A stretch of DNA of 64,000 bases from Pseudomonas sp. DNDY-54 (GCF_019880365.1 NZ_CP082271.1:992001-1056000), one strand, 5' to 3'. Positions 1 to 9,433 are shown, numbered from the stretch's first letter. Notes: generated from the sequence alone by a model not told the origin. Numbers and translations: made by a program.

Positions 1-1
1 C

Positions 2-541
2 GCGTTTCGCCCGGATGCGGCGCAATGGAACTGGGAGGTTAATGTCATCGATAGCCCGGAGCTGAACGCCAATTGCGGCCCAGGCGGCAAGATCATTTTT
101 TACACCGGTCTGATCGAGAAGCTGAACCTGACCGATGACGAGATCGCTGCGGTCATGGGGCATGAGATAGCGCACGCGCTGCGAGAGCACGGCCGGGAGG
201 CGATGTCCAAAGCCTATGGGGTGCAGATGGCGACGCAGATCGGTTCCGCGTTTGGCGTTGGCGACGGCAGCTTGGGCCTGGCCAATATGGGCGTCCAATA
301 CCTGATGACGCTGCCCAACAGTCGCAGTAATGAGAACGAGGCTGACTTGATTGGGCTGGAGCTGGCTGCACGTGCTGGTTACAACCCCAACGCGGCGGTC
401 AGTCTTTGGAAGAAGATGGGCGCTGCTGGCGGTTCGGCACCGCCGGAATTCCTTAGCACGCACCCCTCGTCGAGCAGCCGCACTCAGGCATTACAGGAAA
501 ACATTCCGAAGGTGATGCCGTTGTACAAGCAGGGCCGCTAG
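2..541 (+). CDS. LoiP/YggG-like M48 family zinc metallopeptidase (5' end outside window)
   Basis: Only the C-terminal 179 residues are present; the reading frame is open from base 2, so the start lies upstream of the window. The visible part holds the HExxH zinc motif (HEIAH, fragment residues 54-58) followed by ALREHG, and the third zinc ligand in NENEADLIG (Glu about 113), the order expected in M48 peptidases. The C-terminal pattern AGYNPNAAVSLWKKM followed by FLSTHPSS matches E. coli LoiP (YggG), a membrane-associated lipoprotein protease of the cell envelope. Whether this copy has a lipoprotein signal cannot be seen. It converges on the next gene with a 22-base gap. Confidence 0.9.
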   Translation, partial: AFRPDAAQWNWEVNVIDSPELNANCGPGGKIIFYTGLIEKLNLTDDEIAAVMGHEIAHALREHGREAMSKAYGVQMATQIGSAFGVGDGSLGLANMGVQYLMTLPNSRSNENEADLIGLELAARAGYNPNAAVSLWKKMGAAGGSAPPEFLSTHPSSSSRTQALQENIPKVMPLYKQGR

Positions 542-563
542 GGTCTGCTAGCCGCCACACGGC

Positions 564-1007
564 TCAGTGGGGCGGCAGTTGGACCGGAACGGGCGTCTCC
601 ATGCCCAGCTGCTTACGGGCACTTTCAAGATCAAAAAGCGTATTGATTTCCTCGATGTCACCGCCCGGGTTGAGTGTCCAGATGGACATCGCGGCGACGG
701 TCAGGATCTTGCCACTCGGAGCATGCCCGAAGACTGTTTTTTCCAATGTGCCGAACAGGGTACTCGAGGTAACCACGCGGTTGCCTTCACTGAGGCATTC
801 GTCGACCACCACCTCGAGATCCGGCATGGCCTGCCGGATTTCCCGCACAATCAGGCCGAAGCCGGCGCTATTGACTGGCTGCGCAATGAATGAGCTTTTA
901 TAGGTGAAGTAACGGCTCTGCAGCTGTTCGGCCAGCGCCAGTCGACCCTTGCTCCAGCTCAGGTCGATATGCTGTTGAACACGCCGTTTACGTTCATCCG
1001 GTGACAT
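564..1007 (-). CDS. SnoaL-like / ester cyclase family protein
   Basis: 147 residues. The order 'MPDLEVVVDECLSEGNRVV', a glycine-rich segment ending in HAPSGK, and a late 'IWTLNPGGDIEEINTLFD' strand fits the SnoaL-like fold (NTF2-like barrel) seen in ester cyclase-annotated proteins. Substrate and reaction are unknown. An in-frame Met lies 57 bases further upstream, but the ATG at 1007 is preceded by GGGAGCAGG at a proper distance and begins the conserved region (MSPDERKRR), so I chose it. The gene reads in the same direction as the TMEM165-type gene upstream, about 85 bases away. Family assignment is by pattern only and moderately secure. Confidence 0.6.
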   Translation of the reverse strand: MSPDERKRRVQQHIDLSWSKGRLALAEQLQSRYFTYKSSFIAQPVNSAGFGLIVREIRQAMPDLEVVVDECLSEGNRVVTSSTLFGTLEKTVFGHAPSGKILTVAAMSIWTLNPGGDIEEINTLFDLESARKQLGMETPVPVQLPPH

Positions 1008-1091
1008 ACCGCCTGCTCCCCTCAAATGCCGCCAGAACGCGGTGAAGCCGCACTCTACCAGCACCCGAGGCGCAGCAATATGCGCTGCGTA

Positions 1092-1679
1092 TCAGACTGG
1101 GACCGTACCGTTCAGACTCAACGCCTGATAGACGGCATATAGCGCCAGCGCGGCGAAGCCTGCCGCAGCAATGCGACGGATAAGCGTAAGTGGCATGCGA
1201 TCGGCCGCGAAATTTCCGGCCAGCACCACCGGCACGTTGGCGATCAGCATACCCAGCGTAGTGCCCACGATCACCAGAATGAAGTCGGGATATTGGGCAG
1301 CGAGCATGACGGTCGCGACTTGGGTCTTGTCGCCCATTTCGGCCAGGAAGAAGGCGATCAGCGTCGCCACGAACGGACCGAAACGGCGTCCGCGCGAGGC
1401 TTCATCTTCTTCCAGCTTGTCCGGCACCAGGGTCCACAACGCCACGGCGATAAAGGATGCCGCAAGCACCCAGCTGAGAACCGCGGGTGAAACCTGCGAT
1501 GAGACCCAGTTGCCCACGGCGCCGGCGGCAGCGTGGTTGGCCAGCGTGGCAATGACGATGCCCCAGATAATCGGTAGCGGACGGCGGTAACGGGCGGCCA
1601 GCAGCAACGCGAGAAGCTGAGTCTTGTCGCCAATCTCGGCGAGCGCAACGATCAGGGTGGGGATGTAGAACGATTCCAA
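1092..1679 (-). CDS. TMEM165/GDT1 (UPF0016) family putative Mn2+ exporter, TTG start
   Basis: 195-residue inner-membrane protein with the family's duplicated E-x-G-D-K-T signature: EIGDKT at residues 15-20 and EMGDKT at 114-119, each in the first helix of a three-helix half; a charged linker (KLEEDEASRGRR, about 88-99) separates the halves. Family members export Mn2+ (or Ca2+/Mn2+) in exchange for protons. No ATG exists before the first motif; the start is TTG, with AAGGA six to seven bases upstream. The leader carries a yybP-ykoY riboswitch (see separate entry), which strongly supports manganese as the substrate and Mn2+ as inducer. Confidence 0.9.
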   Translation of the reverse strand: MESFYIPTLIVALAEIGDKTQLLALLLAARYRRPLPIIWGIVIATLANHAAAGAVGNWVSSQVSPAVLSWVLAASFIAVALWTLVPDKLEEDEASRGRRFGPFVATLIAFFLAEMGDKTQVATVMLAAQYPDFILVIVGTTLGMLIANVPVVLAGNFAADRMPLTLIRRIAAAGFAALALYAVYQALSLNGTVPV

Positions 1680-1711
1680 CGGACTTCCTTGCGGGAGCGG
1701 GTCGACTAATC

Positions 1712-1890
1712 ACCATGACACGCACCGCCTGCCCGCCCCAGGTCAGGTGTACGTGTCATGGGTCTTGTCAAACCGGACGCAAGCCGCCGAGGCAGGCTGC
1801 GCGGGTCGCATGCACCATGGTCTGTGGACCAAGTATGTTGACGCATGCCGGGCGAGCAGGGCGCTCACCGGAGACTACTCCCCCAGGACG
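1712..1890 (-). promoter_or_regulatory. yybP-ykoY (Mn2+-sensing) riboswitch with downstream hairpin
   Basis: On the minus strand the leader begins with GGGGGAGTAG (about 1884-1875) and contains GTCAACATACTT (1842-1831), the two conserved loop segments of the yybP-ykoY class. The 3' part forms a long stem: CATGACACG (1760-1752) pairs with CGTGTCATG (1722-1714), extended by CACC/GGTG across a two-base bulge. The ribosome binding site AAGGA (1690-1686) and TTG start of the TMEM165-type gene follow about 25 bases later. No U-tract follows the hairpin, so control of translation is more likely than termination (inference). In this class Mn2+ binding switches the gene on. Confidence 0.88.
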
Positions 1891-1943
1891 GAGGCGAGTG
1901 TGCCCAAGCGTGGCGCGTTCTGCAAGCCGGCCCCCGGAACCGG

Positions 1944-2942
1944 TCAGCCGCGCTGGGCTCGGTAGATGCGAAAGCCGTCGGCACTGACGACTGTTTCGCA
2001 GTGGCCCAGGTGGGCCTGTATCAACGGTGGATACTTGAGGAATGCATTGGCCACCAGGCGTAGCTCGCCGCCGGCGCGTAGATGGCTGGCGGCACGTTGC
2101 AACAGCGTTTCGCTCGCTTCGTAGTGGGTGTGCACGCCCTGATGAAACGGGGGGTTGCTGATGATTGCCGCGCAGTCGTTCGGTGCGGCGTCAATGCCGT
2201 CGCCCGCAATGACCTGCGCTTCCAACTGGTTGGCTGCGAGGGTCATGCGGCTGCTTTCGACGGCGAACGCATCGACGTCCAGCAGCACCACCTCGCTTTC
2301 TGGATAGCGCCTCTTCAGTGATGCGCCAATGATCCCGGCGCCACAACCGAAATCCAACAGCCGGCCAGCCGGCAAGCGATCGAGCTGGTCCAGCAGTAAG
2401 GCCGTGCCGCGATCGAGCCGACCGTGGCTGAATACGCCGGGCAAGCTGACGACTCGCAGCGGCCCGTCCGCCAGCTCGAGTTCGAAGTGCTGCGCGAGTG
2501 CTTGCAATTCTGTGGGCGGTGGGCTGTTCGTTACGGTGACCCGCCACAACTGGCAGTGGCGGGCGCTGTCGAGTTTGCGCGCCTCGCCGAACGGCGCCAG
2601 TTGCCGCGCCGCTCGCTCGATGCCGGCACGTTTTTCCCCGACCAGATACAGCGGGCGGCCCGGAAGTCTGGCTGCCAACGCGTTAAGCAAGTAATCGGTC
2701 AATTCACGAGATTTGGGTAAGAACAACACAGCTGCATCGAAAGCTGCCGCAGGAGGCGCGACGCCGAACGTGCAGCGCCCGTCGAAGCGAGCCTGCAGCG
2801 TTTGATGTGCCCCGGCGTGCCAGCTCCAGCCAATGGCCGCAGGCAGTTGGCCCAGCAGGTCGTCGGCCGGCAAGCCGGCCAGCAACAGGTCACCGCGGAA
2901 CAGGTCAGCCTGGCGTAGCAGTACTTCGCTTCGGGGATCCAT
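1944..2942 (-). CDS. rsmC: 16S rRNA (guanine(1207)-N2)-methyltransferase RsmC
   Basis: 332 residues with an N-terminal degenerate methyltransferase-like half (the first residues [11 protein letters not shown] resemble E. coli RsmC) and a C-terminal SAM-dependent half: motif [11 protein letters not shown] at 197-206, an acidic loop LLDVDAF near 220-226 and the catalytic SNPPF at 262-266 typical of N2-guanine methyltransferases. It methylates G1207 of 16S rRNA on the small subunit. Two adjacent ATGs (2945 and 2942) follow TGGAGG; the second gives the better spacing and the family-like N terminus, so it was chosen over these and a third Met at 2957. Confidence 0.9.
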   Translation of the reverse strand: MDPRSEVLLRQADLFRGDLLLAGLPADDLLGQLPAAIGWSWHAGAHQTLQARFDGRCTFGVAPPAAAFDAAVLFLPKSRELTDYLLNALAARLPGRPLYLVGEKRAGIERAARQLAPFGEARKLDSARHCQLWRVTVTNSPPPTELQALAQHFELELADGPLRVVSLPGVFSHGRLDRGTALLLDQLDRLPAGRLLDFGCGAGIIGASLKRRYPESEVVLLDVDAFAVESSRMTLAANQLEAQVIAGDGIDAAPNDCAAIISNPPFHQGVHTHYEASETLLQRAASHLRAGGELRLVANAFLKYPPLIQAHLGHCETVVSADGFRIYRAQRG

Positions 2943-2991
2943 CATGCCTCCAGCCAAAAGCTGGCGAGCTTAGCAGCCTCACCGCAGAGCG

Positions 2992-3954
2992 TCAGCCAAC
3001 CGTCCGCTTCGGCGCGCCATTGAAAAACGCTTCGGCATTCTCACACAGCTGGCCGACGATCCGCTGACGCGCTTCGCGGCTGCCCCAGGCGCTATGCGGT
3101 GTCACGATCAGACGGGGCACGTCCGCGGCGAGCAGAGGATTGTCATTGCTCGGCGGCTCGCTGGTGAGCACGTCGGTGGCGGCGCCACCCAGGTGTCCGC
3201 TACGCAGCGTGTCGGCTAGCGCCTGCTCATCGATAAGACCGCCGCGCGCGGTGTTGATGACGAAGGCGGATGGTTTCATCATTTTCAGTTCCCGAGCGCC
3301 GATCAGGTTGCGCGTCTGCTCCGTAAGCGGGCAGTGCAACGTCAGTGCATCGACCTGCGGCAACAGGGCGTCAAGCTCCAGTCGGTCTTCGCGCGGAGGG
3401 CGCCCGGGCAGGTTGCCAGTGACCACACGCATGCCTAACGCCTCGGCCAGTTTCGCCACGGCGCTGCCCAGTTCCCCATGGCCGAGCACGCCTAGCGTTT
3501 TGCCAGCCAGCTCGACGATGGGGAAGTCCAGCAGACAGAATTGGCCACTCTCCTGCCAGCGGCCCCGAGCGACGGCGCCCTGGTAATCGGGTAGCCGCGT
3601 GGCCAGTGCGAGCAGTAGCATCACGGTGTGCTGGGCCACGGTGGCAGTGCCGTAGGCCTGGCAGTTGCAGACGGTGATACCGCGCTGTTGGGCGGCCTTG
3701 AGGTCGATATTGTTGACGCCCGTCGCGGCGACCAGGATCAGTTTGAGATCCGGGCACGCGGCGAATTCGGTATCGCCCAACGCGATCTTGTTCACGATCG
3801 CGACGTCTGCGTCTTTCAACCGGTCGATGATTTGCGTTTCGCTGGTCTGCTCATGGCAGGTCAGCTCCGAGAAAGCTGACCGCAGTGGAGACAGGTCTAG
3901 GTCGCCCTGGTCAAGCGGCGATATATCAAGGAATACGGCGCGGCGATTGCTCAT
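2992..3954 (-). CDS. hprA: D-2-hydroxyacid dehydrogenase (hydroxypyruvate/glycerate dehydrogenase-like)
   Basis: 320 residues, usual length for the family. The NAD-binding domain carries GHGELG at 158-163 (GxGxxG form), then INTARGG with the catalytic Arg, a SEPP segment with the catalytic Glu and TPHSAW with the catalytic His. The catalytic domain starts with VFLD. These residues are known to reduce 2-oxoacids such as hydroxypyruvate with NAD(P)H in the cytoplasm. The gene symbol reflects the best-matching subfamily (glycerate dehydrogenase); other 2-oxoacids cannot be excluded. It lies just downstream on the chromosome of the start of the LysE gene, which is divergent. Confidence 0.8.
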   Translation of the reverse strand: MSNRRAVFLDISPLDQGDLDLSPLRSAFSELTCHEQTSETQIIDRLKDADVAIVNKIALGDTEFAACPDLKLILVAATGVNNIDLKAAQQRGITVCNCQAYGTATVAQHTVMLLLALATRLPDYQGAVARGRWQESGQFCLLDFPIVELAGKTLGVLGHGELGSAVAKLAEALGMRVVTGNLPGRPPREDRLELDALLPQVDALTLHCPLTEQTRNLIGARELKMMKPSAFVINTARGGLIDEQALADTLRSGHLGGAATDVLTSEPPSNDNPLLAADVPRLIVTPHSAWGSREARQRIVGQLCENAEAFFNGAPKRTVG

Positions 3955-4013
3955 GGACTTTACTCATATGAATCGGCGGGCGCTGACCCGCCCCGGAAAT
4001 ACGGAGTTGCTTG

Positions 4014-4643
4014 ATGTACTGGACGGAGTTTCTGACCGTGGCGCTGGTGCATTTGCTTGCCGTCGCCAGCCCCGGGCCCGACTTTGCGGTGGTCGTACGG
4101 GAAAGTGTGATTCGCGGCCAGCGCAGCGGAAGCTGGACGGCCATTGGTGTAGGCAGCGGCATCCTGCTGCACGTGGGGTATTCGCTGCTCGGAATCGGCC
4201 TGATCGTCTCGCAGTCGATCGTGCTGTTCAACCTCTTCAAGTGGCTGGCAGCCGGTTATCTGTTCTATCTCGGGTTCCAGGCGCTACGTGCCAAGCCGGA
4301 CGCGGTCGGAGAGCTTGCTCCTTCAACGTCGGGCGAAGCTCTTGCGCCGCGCCGTGCCTTTACGGTGGGTTTCGTCACCAATGGGCTGAATCCGAAAGCG
4401 ACCTTGTTCTTTCTTTCGTTATTCACCGTTGTTATCGACCCCCATACCCCACTCGCGGTTCAGGCAGGCTATGGGGTATATCTGGCATTTGCGACCGGGC
4501 TCTGGTTCTGTCTGGTTGCCTGGCTGTTCAGCCGGGAACGCGTACGGGCCGGTTTCAGCCGCATGGGCCATTGGTTCGACCGGGTCACGGGCGCAGTACT
4601 CATTGGCCTCGGTCTTCGATTGGCGGCAAGCGAGATCGCCTGA
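4014..4643 (+). CDS. LysE/RhtB family amino-acid exporter
   Basis: 209 residues with about six hydrophobic segments. The N-terminal VASPGPDFAVVVRESV block and the middle GFVTNGLNPKATLFFLSLF block are the two signature regions of LysE/RhtB exporters, which push amino acids (Lys, Thr, homoserine or others) out of the cell. The substrate cannot be told from sequence. A TTG precedes the ATG in frame, but ATG at 4014 has CGGAG seven bases upstream. The gene is transcribed away from the hydroxyacid dehydrogenase, sharing a 59-base divergent region. Confidence 0.85.
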   Translation: MYWTEFLTVALVHLLAVASPGPDFAVVVRESVIRGQRSGSWTAIGVGSGILLHVGYSLLGIGLIVSQSIVLFNLFKWLAAGYLFYLGFQALRAKPDAVGELAPSTSGEALAPRRAFTVGFVTNGLNPKATLFFLSLFTVVIDPHTPLAVQAGYGVYLAFATGLWFCLVAWLFSRERVRAGFSRMGHWFDRVTGAVLIGLGLRLAASEIA

Positions 4644-4795
4644 TGGTGTCGCACGCTGCGATGCGCGATGCCGCCCCGGCGTGTTGAATCGCTGATGCCG
4701 GTAGTCCTTGGCGAAGGTGGCATGGTTCGGCCCGTCTTGCGCGACCGGCAACAGCGCCTAGTGTGCATCTCATAACATCAATAACAGGAAGCCCT

Positions 4796-6478
4796 ATGTT
4801 GCAGACACGAGTGATCAAGCCCGCAGCGAATGCCTACCAGTATCCGCTGCTGATAAAGAGCCTGTTGCTGTCGGGGCGGCGCTATGAGCGCACCCGCGAG
4901 ATCGTCTACCGCGATCAGTTGCGTTTCGACTATCGGACGCTAAGCGAGCGTATCGCACGGCTCGCCAACGTATTAACCAAAGCGGGCGTGAAGGCGGGCG
5001 ACACCGTGGCGGTCATGGACTGGGACAGCCATCGATACCTTGAATGCATGTTTGCGATTCCGATGATTGGAGCGGTGGTGCATACCATCAACGTACGGCT
5101 CTCGCCCGATCAGATTCTTTACACCATGAACCACGCCGAGGACCGTTTTGTGCTCGTCAACAGCGAGTTCGTGCCGCTCTATCAGGCGATTGCCGGGCAG
5201 CTCACGACTGTAGACAAGACCCTGCTGATCACCGATGCCGAGGAAAAGGACAGCGATCTGCCCAACTGCGTCGGCGAATACGAGAGCCTGCTTGCGGCTG
5301 CCGATCCGCGCTATGACTTCCCTGATTTCGATGAAAATTCGGTGGCGACGACGTTCTACACCACGGGGACTACCGGCGATCCCAAAGGCGTTTATTTCAC
5401 CCATCGCCAGCTGGTTCTGCACACGCTTGCCGGTGCCGTCACGGTTGGATGTCGGGAAAATCCCCAGTTGATGGCGGCTGGGGATGTCTACATGCCGATC
5501 ACGCCGATGTTTCATGTGCATGCGTGGGGCCTGCCGTATGTGGCGACGATGCTGGGCCTCAAACAGGTGTATCCAGGACGCTACGACCCTGAATTGCTTA
5601 TCGAGCTGTGGCGCCGGGAAAAGGTAACGTTTTCTCACTGCGTGCCAACCATCGTGCAGATGCTGCTCAAAGCCAAGGCGGCGCAGGGCACCGATTTCAC
5701 GGGCTGGAAGATCACCATTGGTGGCAGTGCGCTGACCCGCGGTCTGTACGAATCGGCCCGAGCCTGCGGCATGCAGCTGGTGGCGGCCTATGGTATGTCG
5801 GAAACCTGTCCGCTTATTTCCGGCGCGCATATTAATGAGGAGCTGCGTGCGGCGAGCGACGATGTGCAGGTCGACTATCGGCTCAAGGCCGGCATCCCAG
5901 TGGTATTGGTCGATGCTGCGATTCAGGCGCCGGATGGAAGTTTCTTACCGGAAGACGGCACGTCCCAAGGCGAACTGGTGCTGCGGGCGCCATGGCTGAC
6001 GCAGGGTTACGCGGGCAATCCGGAAAAGAGCGAAGAGCTATGGGCTGGCGGCTGGCTGCATACCGGCGACGTCGCCACCATCGACGAGATGGGCAATATC
6101 GACATCCGTGACCGCATCAAGGATGTCATCAAGACAGGCGGCGAGTGGGTTTCTTCTCTGGCACTGGAGGGCTTGATCAGTCGCCATGAGGCGGTGCGTG
6201 ACGTCGCGGTCGTTGGCGTGCCGGATGACCGATGGGGTGAACGGCCATTTGCCCTGGTGGTGCTCGGTGAGGGCAAGCAGCTCGATGCGAGCGCCCTGCA
6301 GCGCTTTCTTGAACCCGCGGTGGAACAAGGGCAAATCAATAAATGGGCGATCCCTCAGCAGATTGCCGTCGTCGCTGACATTCCCAAAACCAGCGTCGGC
6401 AAGCTGGACAAGAAGCGTATCCGGGTCGATATCGCGCGTTGGGTGGCGGAGGGCAACAGCGCAATTTCCTCAGTCTGA
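4796..6478 (+). CDS. AlkK-like fatty-acid/medium-chain acyl-CoA ligase (AMP-binding)
   Basis: 560 residues. The ATP/AMP-binding loop YTTGTTGDPKG is at about 188-198, followed by MFHVHAWGLPY, AYGMSE, GWLHTGD, the hinge DRIKDVIKTGGEW, and the C-terminal catalytic Lys in TSVGKLDKKR. The layout matches AlkK-type medium/long-chain fatty acyl-CoA synthetases, which activate carboxylic acids to CoA esters in the cytoplasm. The start at 4796 follows AGGAAGCCCT; an in-frame Met 33 bases earlier lacks a good ribosome site. It stands alone on the plus strand and converges on the hybrid kinase 25 bases away. Exact substrate is unknown. Confidence 0.85.
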   Translation: MLQTRVIKPAANAYQYPLLIKSLLLSGRRYERTREIVYRDQLRFDYRTLSERIARLANVLTKAGVKAGDTVAVMDWDSHRYLECMFAIPMIGAVVHTINVRLSPDQILYTMNHAEDRFVLVNSEFVPLYQAIAGQLTTVDKTLLITDAEEKDSDLPNCVGEYESLLAAADPRYDFPDFDENSVATTFYTTGTTGDPKGVYFTHRQLVLHTLAGAVTVGCRENPQLMAAGDVYMPITPMFHVHAWGLPYVATMLGLKQVYPGRYDPELLIELWRREKVTFSHCVPTIVQMLLKAKAAQGTDFTGWKITIGGSALTRGLYESARACGMQLVAAYGMSETCPLISGAHINEELRAASDDVQVDYRLKAGIPVVLVDAAIQAPDGSFLPEDGTSQGELVLRAPWLTQGYAGNPEKSEELWAGGWLHTGDVATIDEMGNIDIRDRIKDVIKTGGEWVSSLALEGLISRHEAVRDVAVVGVPDDRWGERPFALVVLGEGKQLDASALQRFLEPAVEQGQINKWAIPQQIAVVADIPKTSVGKLDKKRIRVDIARWVAEGNSAISSV

Positions 6479-6503
6479 TGCGCACCACGATGGCCTGGGC
6501 GCA

Positions 6504-8600
6504 TCAACACGCCTGAGGTTCCGCTTCCTGGCCCGGCTCCAGCATCGTGCGGACCTTTTCCTCAAGGTCCGTGATGGTGAACGGTTTGGTCAGCACTTCA
6601 TAGTCGTACCGGGCGGTGCTGCGCTGCAGCACCGAGCCCTCAGCGTATCCGGTGATGAATAGCACCTGCAGCGCGGCTCTTTTTGCCCGGGCGGCATCGG
6701 CGAGCTGCCGCCCATTCATGCCGCCTGGCAAACCGATATCCGAAATCAACAGGTCCAGATGCGCATCGCTTTCCAAGATTCGCAGAGCGCTGGGGCCCTC
6801 TGCGGCTTCGAGCGTATGGAGCCCCATCTCTTGCAGGACTTCCGTTACCAGCGCCCGCACGTTGGGTTCATCGTCCACGACCAGTACGGTCCGACCTTCA
6901 ACCGAGGCGGGCGTTAGGTGGGTTTTGGCGGGCGCATGCGAGCTGGCAGACTGGCCATGGAAGCGGGGCAGGTAAATCCAGGCGCTGGTCCCTTCACCCA
7001 CTGTGCTCTCGATTCGCACGCCGCCACCCGATTGTTTGGCGAAACCGTAGACCATGGACAAGCCAAGCCCCGTCCCTTCGCCCAGCGGCTTGGTGGTAAA
7101 GAACGGATCGAAGACGTAGCCGAGCTTTTCTGGCGGGATGCCGACGCCCGTATCCTGTACGCCCAGTGCGACGTACTCGCCGGGCTGCAATCCCAGCTCC
7201 TGGCCAAGGGACTCGTCCAGCCGCAGATTTTCGCTGACCAGTGTCAGCTTGCCGCCATCCGGCATGGCATCACGCGCATTGATGGTCAGGTTCAGCAGCG
7301 CATTCTCAAGCTGGTTGGTGTCGCAAAGCGTAAGCCATAGATCGCTGGACAGCTGCGTTGAATAACTCACCATTGGGCCAATGGTGCGCTGCAGAAGCTC
7401 CATCATGCCTTCGATCAGCGCATTCAATTCCGTGGGGCTCGGGTCGAGTGTCTGCCGCCTCGAAAACGCCAGCAGGCGATGGGTCAGCGCGGTCGCCCGA
7501 GTGGCAGATGTCAGCGCGCTGCGGATGTAGCGTTGCAGGTCCTCGCTTCGACCTTGTTGCAGACGCAGCGAAAGCAATTCCAACGAGCCGATCACGCCCG
7601 CCAGAAGATTGTTGAAATCATGCGCAAGGCCTCCGGTCAGCTGCCCGACCGCTTCCATCTTCTGCGACTGACGTAGTGCTGCCTCAGTCTTCGCGCGTGC
7701 GGCAACCTCGGCATTGACGCGCTGTTCCAGTGTCTCGTTGAGGCGATACAACGCGCGTTCGGTGCGCTTGTGTTGGGTGATATCCAGGCAGGCGCCGACC
7801 ATATAGGACGGACGGCCGTGGGCGTCGGTAAAGGTCTGGCCCTTTTCGAAGATCCAGCGCTCAGTGCCGCCCGGCAGGGTGACCCGAAATTGCATCTCGA
7901 AGTCGTCACCATAGCGTGCGCACCGCCCGCATTGCTGTGCGATGGCTTCCCTGTCCTCCGAATGAATCCGGCCGAGAAAATCGTCGAGCCAGCCTGTCGT
8001 CAGACCCTCCAAGCCGAACAGGCGCTGCATGGGAAGATCCATGTCCAGGCGGTTATTGCGCAGGTCCCAGTAGAAGGTGCCGGTGCCGGAGGCCAGTAGG
8101 GCCGCGTTTAATCGCTCATCACTCTCACGTAGGCGCAGCGCGGCGGATTCCTGTTCGAGCAGGCTTTCCGTGACGTCTTCGGCCTGGTGAATGATGTAGG
8201 TGACCTGTCCCGCTTCATCCAGTACCGGCACATTGACCACGTCCCAGTAGCGATTCTCAAACGTGGCGTTTTTTTCTTCGGATGGGCGACGCAGGGGGTA
8301 GCCGACTGTCTTCATCGCATGAGGGCGGCCGGTGTTTGCGACTTCGGTCAGTGAGGCACGCAGCAACTTAACGCCCGGCACGCTGGCTCCTGAGGCGTCG
8401 CTGCCACTAAAAACCTCGAACAGCGGGTGGCCAATCACGTCTTCACGCTGCGTCATAGTCACCCGCAAGCGCTCCTCGCTGGCCGCCACCATGGTGTAGG
8501 CGGCATCATTAGCGACGACTAGAAAGTTTCCAGGCAAGGCATTAAAGATGCGTTGCAGATCCGCTATGTCGATGACTTGTCTCTCCAGCTGGAAGCGCAC
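6504..8600 (-). CDS. Soluble PAS-PAS hybrid sensor histidine kinase with C-terminal receiver
   Basis: About 698 residues, no membrane segment. PAS regions at roughly 20-140 and 165-285, a short coiled linker, a DFNN-type phosphoacceptor box GGLAHDFNNLL (His about 327), an HATPase domain with NLTINARDAM, DTGVGIP and GTGLGLS, and a receiver domain beginning TVLVVDDEPN with phosphoacceptor Asp in LLISDIGLP and the conserved Lys in VLTKPF. PAS domains suggest sensing of a cytoplasmic cue such as redox, light or a ligand; none can be named. The start is GTG at 8600 with GAGG almost touching it, so the true start is uncertain by a few codons. No separate response regulator is adjacent. Confidence 0.85.
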   Translation of the reverse strand: MRFQLERQVIDIADLQRIFNALPGNFLVVANDAAYTMVAASEERLRVTMTQREDVIGHPLFEVFSGSDASGASVPGVKLLRASLTEVANTGRPHAMKTVGYPLRRPSEEKNATFENRYWDVVNVPVLDEAGQVTYIIHQAEDVTESLLEQESAALRLRESDERLNAALLASGTGTFYWDLRNNRLDMDLPMQRLFGLEGLTTGWLDDFLGRIHSEDREAIAQQCGRCARYGDDFEMQFRVTLPGGTERWIFEKGQTFTDAHGRPSYMVGACLDITQHKRTERALYRLNETLEQRVNAEVAARAKTEAALRQSQKMEAVGQLTGGLAHDFNNLLAGVIGSLELLSLRLQQGRSEDLQRYIRSALTSATRATALTHRLLAFSRRQTLDPSPTELNALIEGMMELLQRTIGPMVSYSTQLSSDLWLTLCDTNQLENALLNLTINARDAMPDGGKLTLVSENLRLDESLGQELGLQPGEYVALGVQDTGVGIPPEKLGYVFDPFFTTKPLGEGTGLGLSMVYGFAKQSGGGVRIESTVGEGTSAWIYLPRFHGQSASSHAPAKTHLTPASVEGRTVLVVDDEPNVRALVTEVLQEMGLHTLEAAEGPSALRILESDAHLDLLISDIGLPGGMNGRQLADAARAKRAALQVLFITGYAEGSVLQRSTARYDYEVLTKPFTITDLEEKVRTMLEPGQEAEPQAC

Positions 8601-8666
8601 GCCTCGCGTGCCCTATGGGTTATTAGTAGTGGCTGGCTTGTAAAAATTCGTTTTTGAGGACCGAAG

Positions 8667-9308
8667 TTGAACTCAGGCTACTCGATGATCAGTGAAACCT
8701 TTCCGGTCGGCCCGCTCCAGTGCAACTGCACGATCGTTGGCGATCCGGTGACGCGCAAGGCAATCATGGTGGACCCGGGCGGTGATCCTGATGTAATTCT
8801 CGCGCGGATCGATGCGCTGGGATTGAGCGTCATCAGCATCATTCACACCCATGCGCACCTCGATCATTTCTTGGCGTCGGGCCAGATTAAGGAACGGACC
8901 GGTGCCACCCTGCATCTCCACAAAGAAGACCAATTTCTGTGGGACAGTCTGGAACAGCAATGCCGTCTTTTCGGCGTGCCCTACATGCCTGTGCCCGCCC
9001 CGGATTACTGGTTGGCCGACGATGAAGCGCTGGCTTGCGGCTGTGGCGTCGCGCTGCATACACCCGGGCATACGCCGGGCTCTATGAGCTTCTGGTTTGC
9101 CGATGCGAAGTTGCTGATCGCCGGAGACACGCTGTTTCGCCGAGGCATTGGCCGTACAGACCTATGGGGTGGCGATTATGCCACTCTCGAGCGATCGATC
9201 AGGCAGCGACTGTATTGTCTCGACGAGGATGCGACTGTGATCACAGGGCATGGCCCGCAAACCCGGTTGGGCGACGAAATACGAGAGAACCCTTTTGTTC
9301 GTGGCTGA
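8667..9308 (+). CDS. MBL-fold metallo-hydrolase, glyoxalase II-like (YcbL type)
   Basis: 213 residues. The metal motif HTHAHLDH (His60 to His67), TPGHTPGSMSFW, AGDTLFRRGIGRTDL and a final TGHGPQT give the full set of metal ligands of the beta-lactamase fold; the GRTDLWGGD wording is that of the glyoxalase II/YcbL branch, which hydrolyses thioesters such as hydroxyacylglutathione. Start choice: TTG at 8667 has GAGGA six bases before it; the ATG at 8685 has no ribosome site, though homologous proteins begin close to that Met. The gene is divergent from the hybrid kinase with a 66-base shared region. Confidence 0.85.
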   Translation: MNSGYSMISETFPVGPLQCNCTIVGDPVTRKAIMVDPGGDPDVILARIDALGLSVISIIHTHAHLDHFLASGQIKERTGATLHLHKEDQFLWDSLEQQCRLFGVPYMPVPAPDYWLADDEALACGCGVALHTPGHTPGSMSFWFADAKLLIAGDTLFRRGIGRTDLWGGDYATLERSIRQRLYCLDEDATVITGHGPQTRLGDEIRENPFVRG

Positions 9309-9433
9309 GCCGCTCGGGTTTCGTCGGCAGGTTCCGGTTCGGCACCAAGTGCAGTGTTAACCTAGCGGCGCATTTCAACCTGCGAACGGACCGCCTACCT
9401 GCAGACAGGCGTCCGGACACTAAGGAAGTAACG

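Noticed and set aside
3665..4687. Long plus-strand open frame of 340 codons across the start of hprA and the LysE gene
   Set aside because: It overlaps two strong genes in other frames and has no recognisable domain.
9035..9433. N-terminal extension of the OmpA lipoprotein frame
   Set aside because: It overlaps the MBL gene in another frame; the signal peptide and ribosome site at 9434 show the true start.
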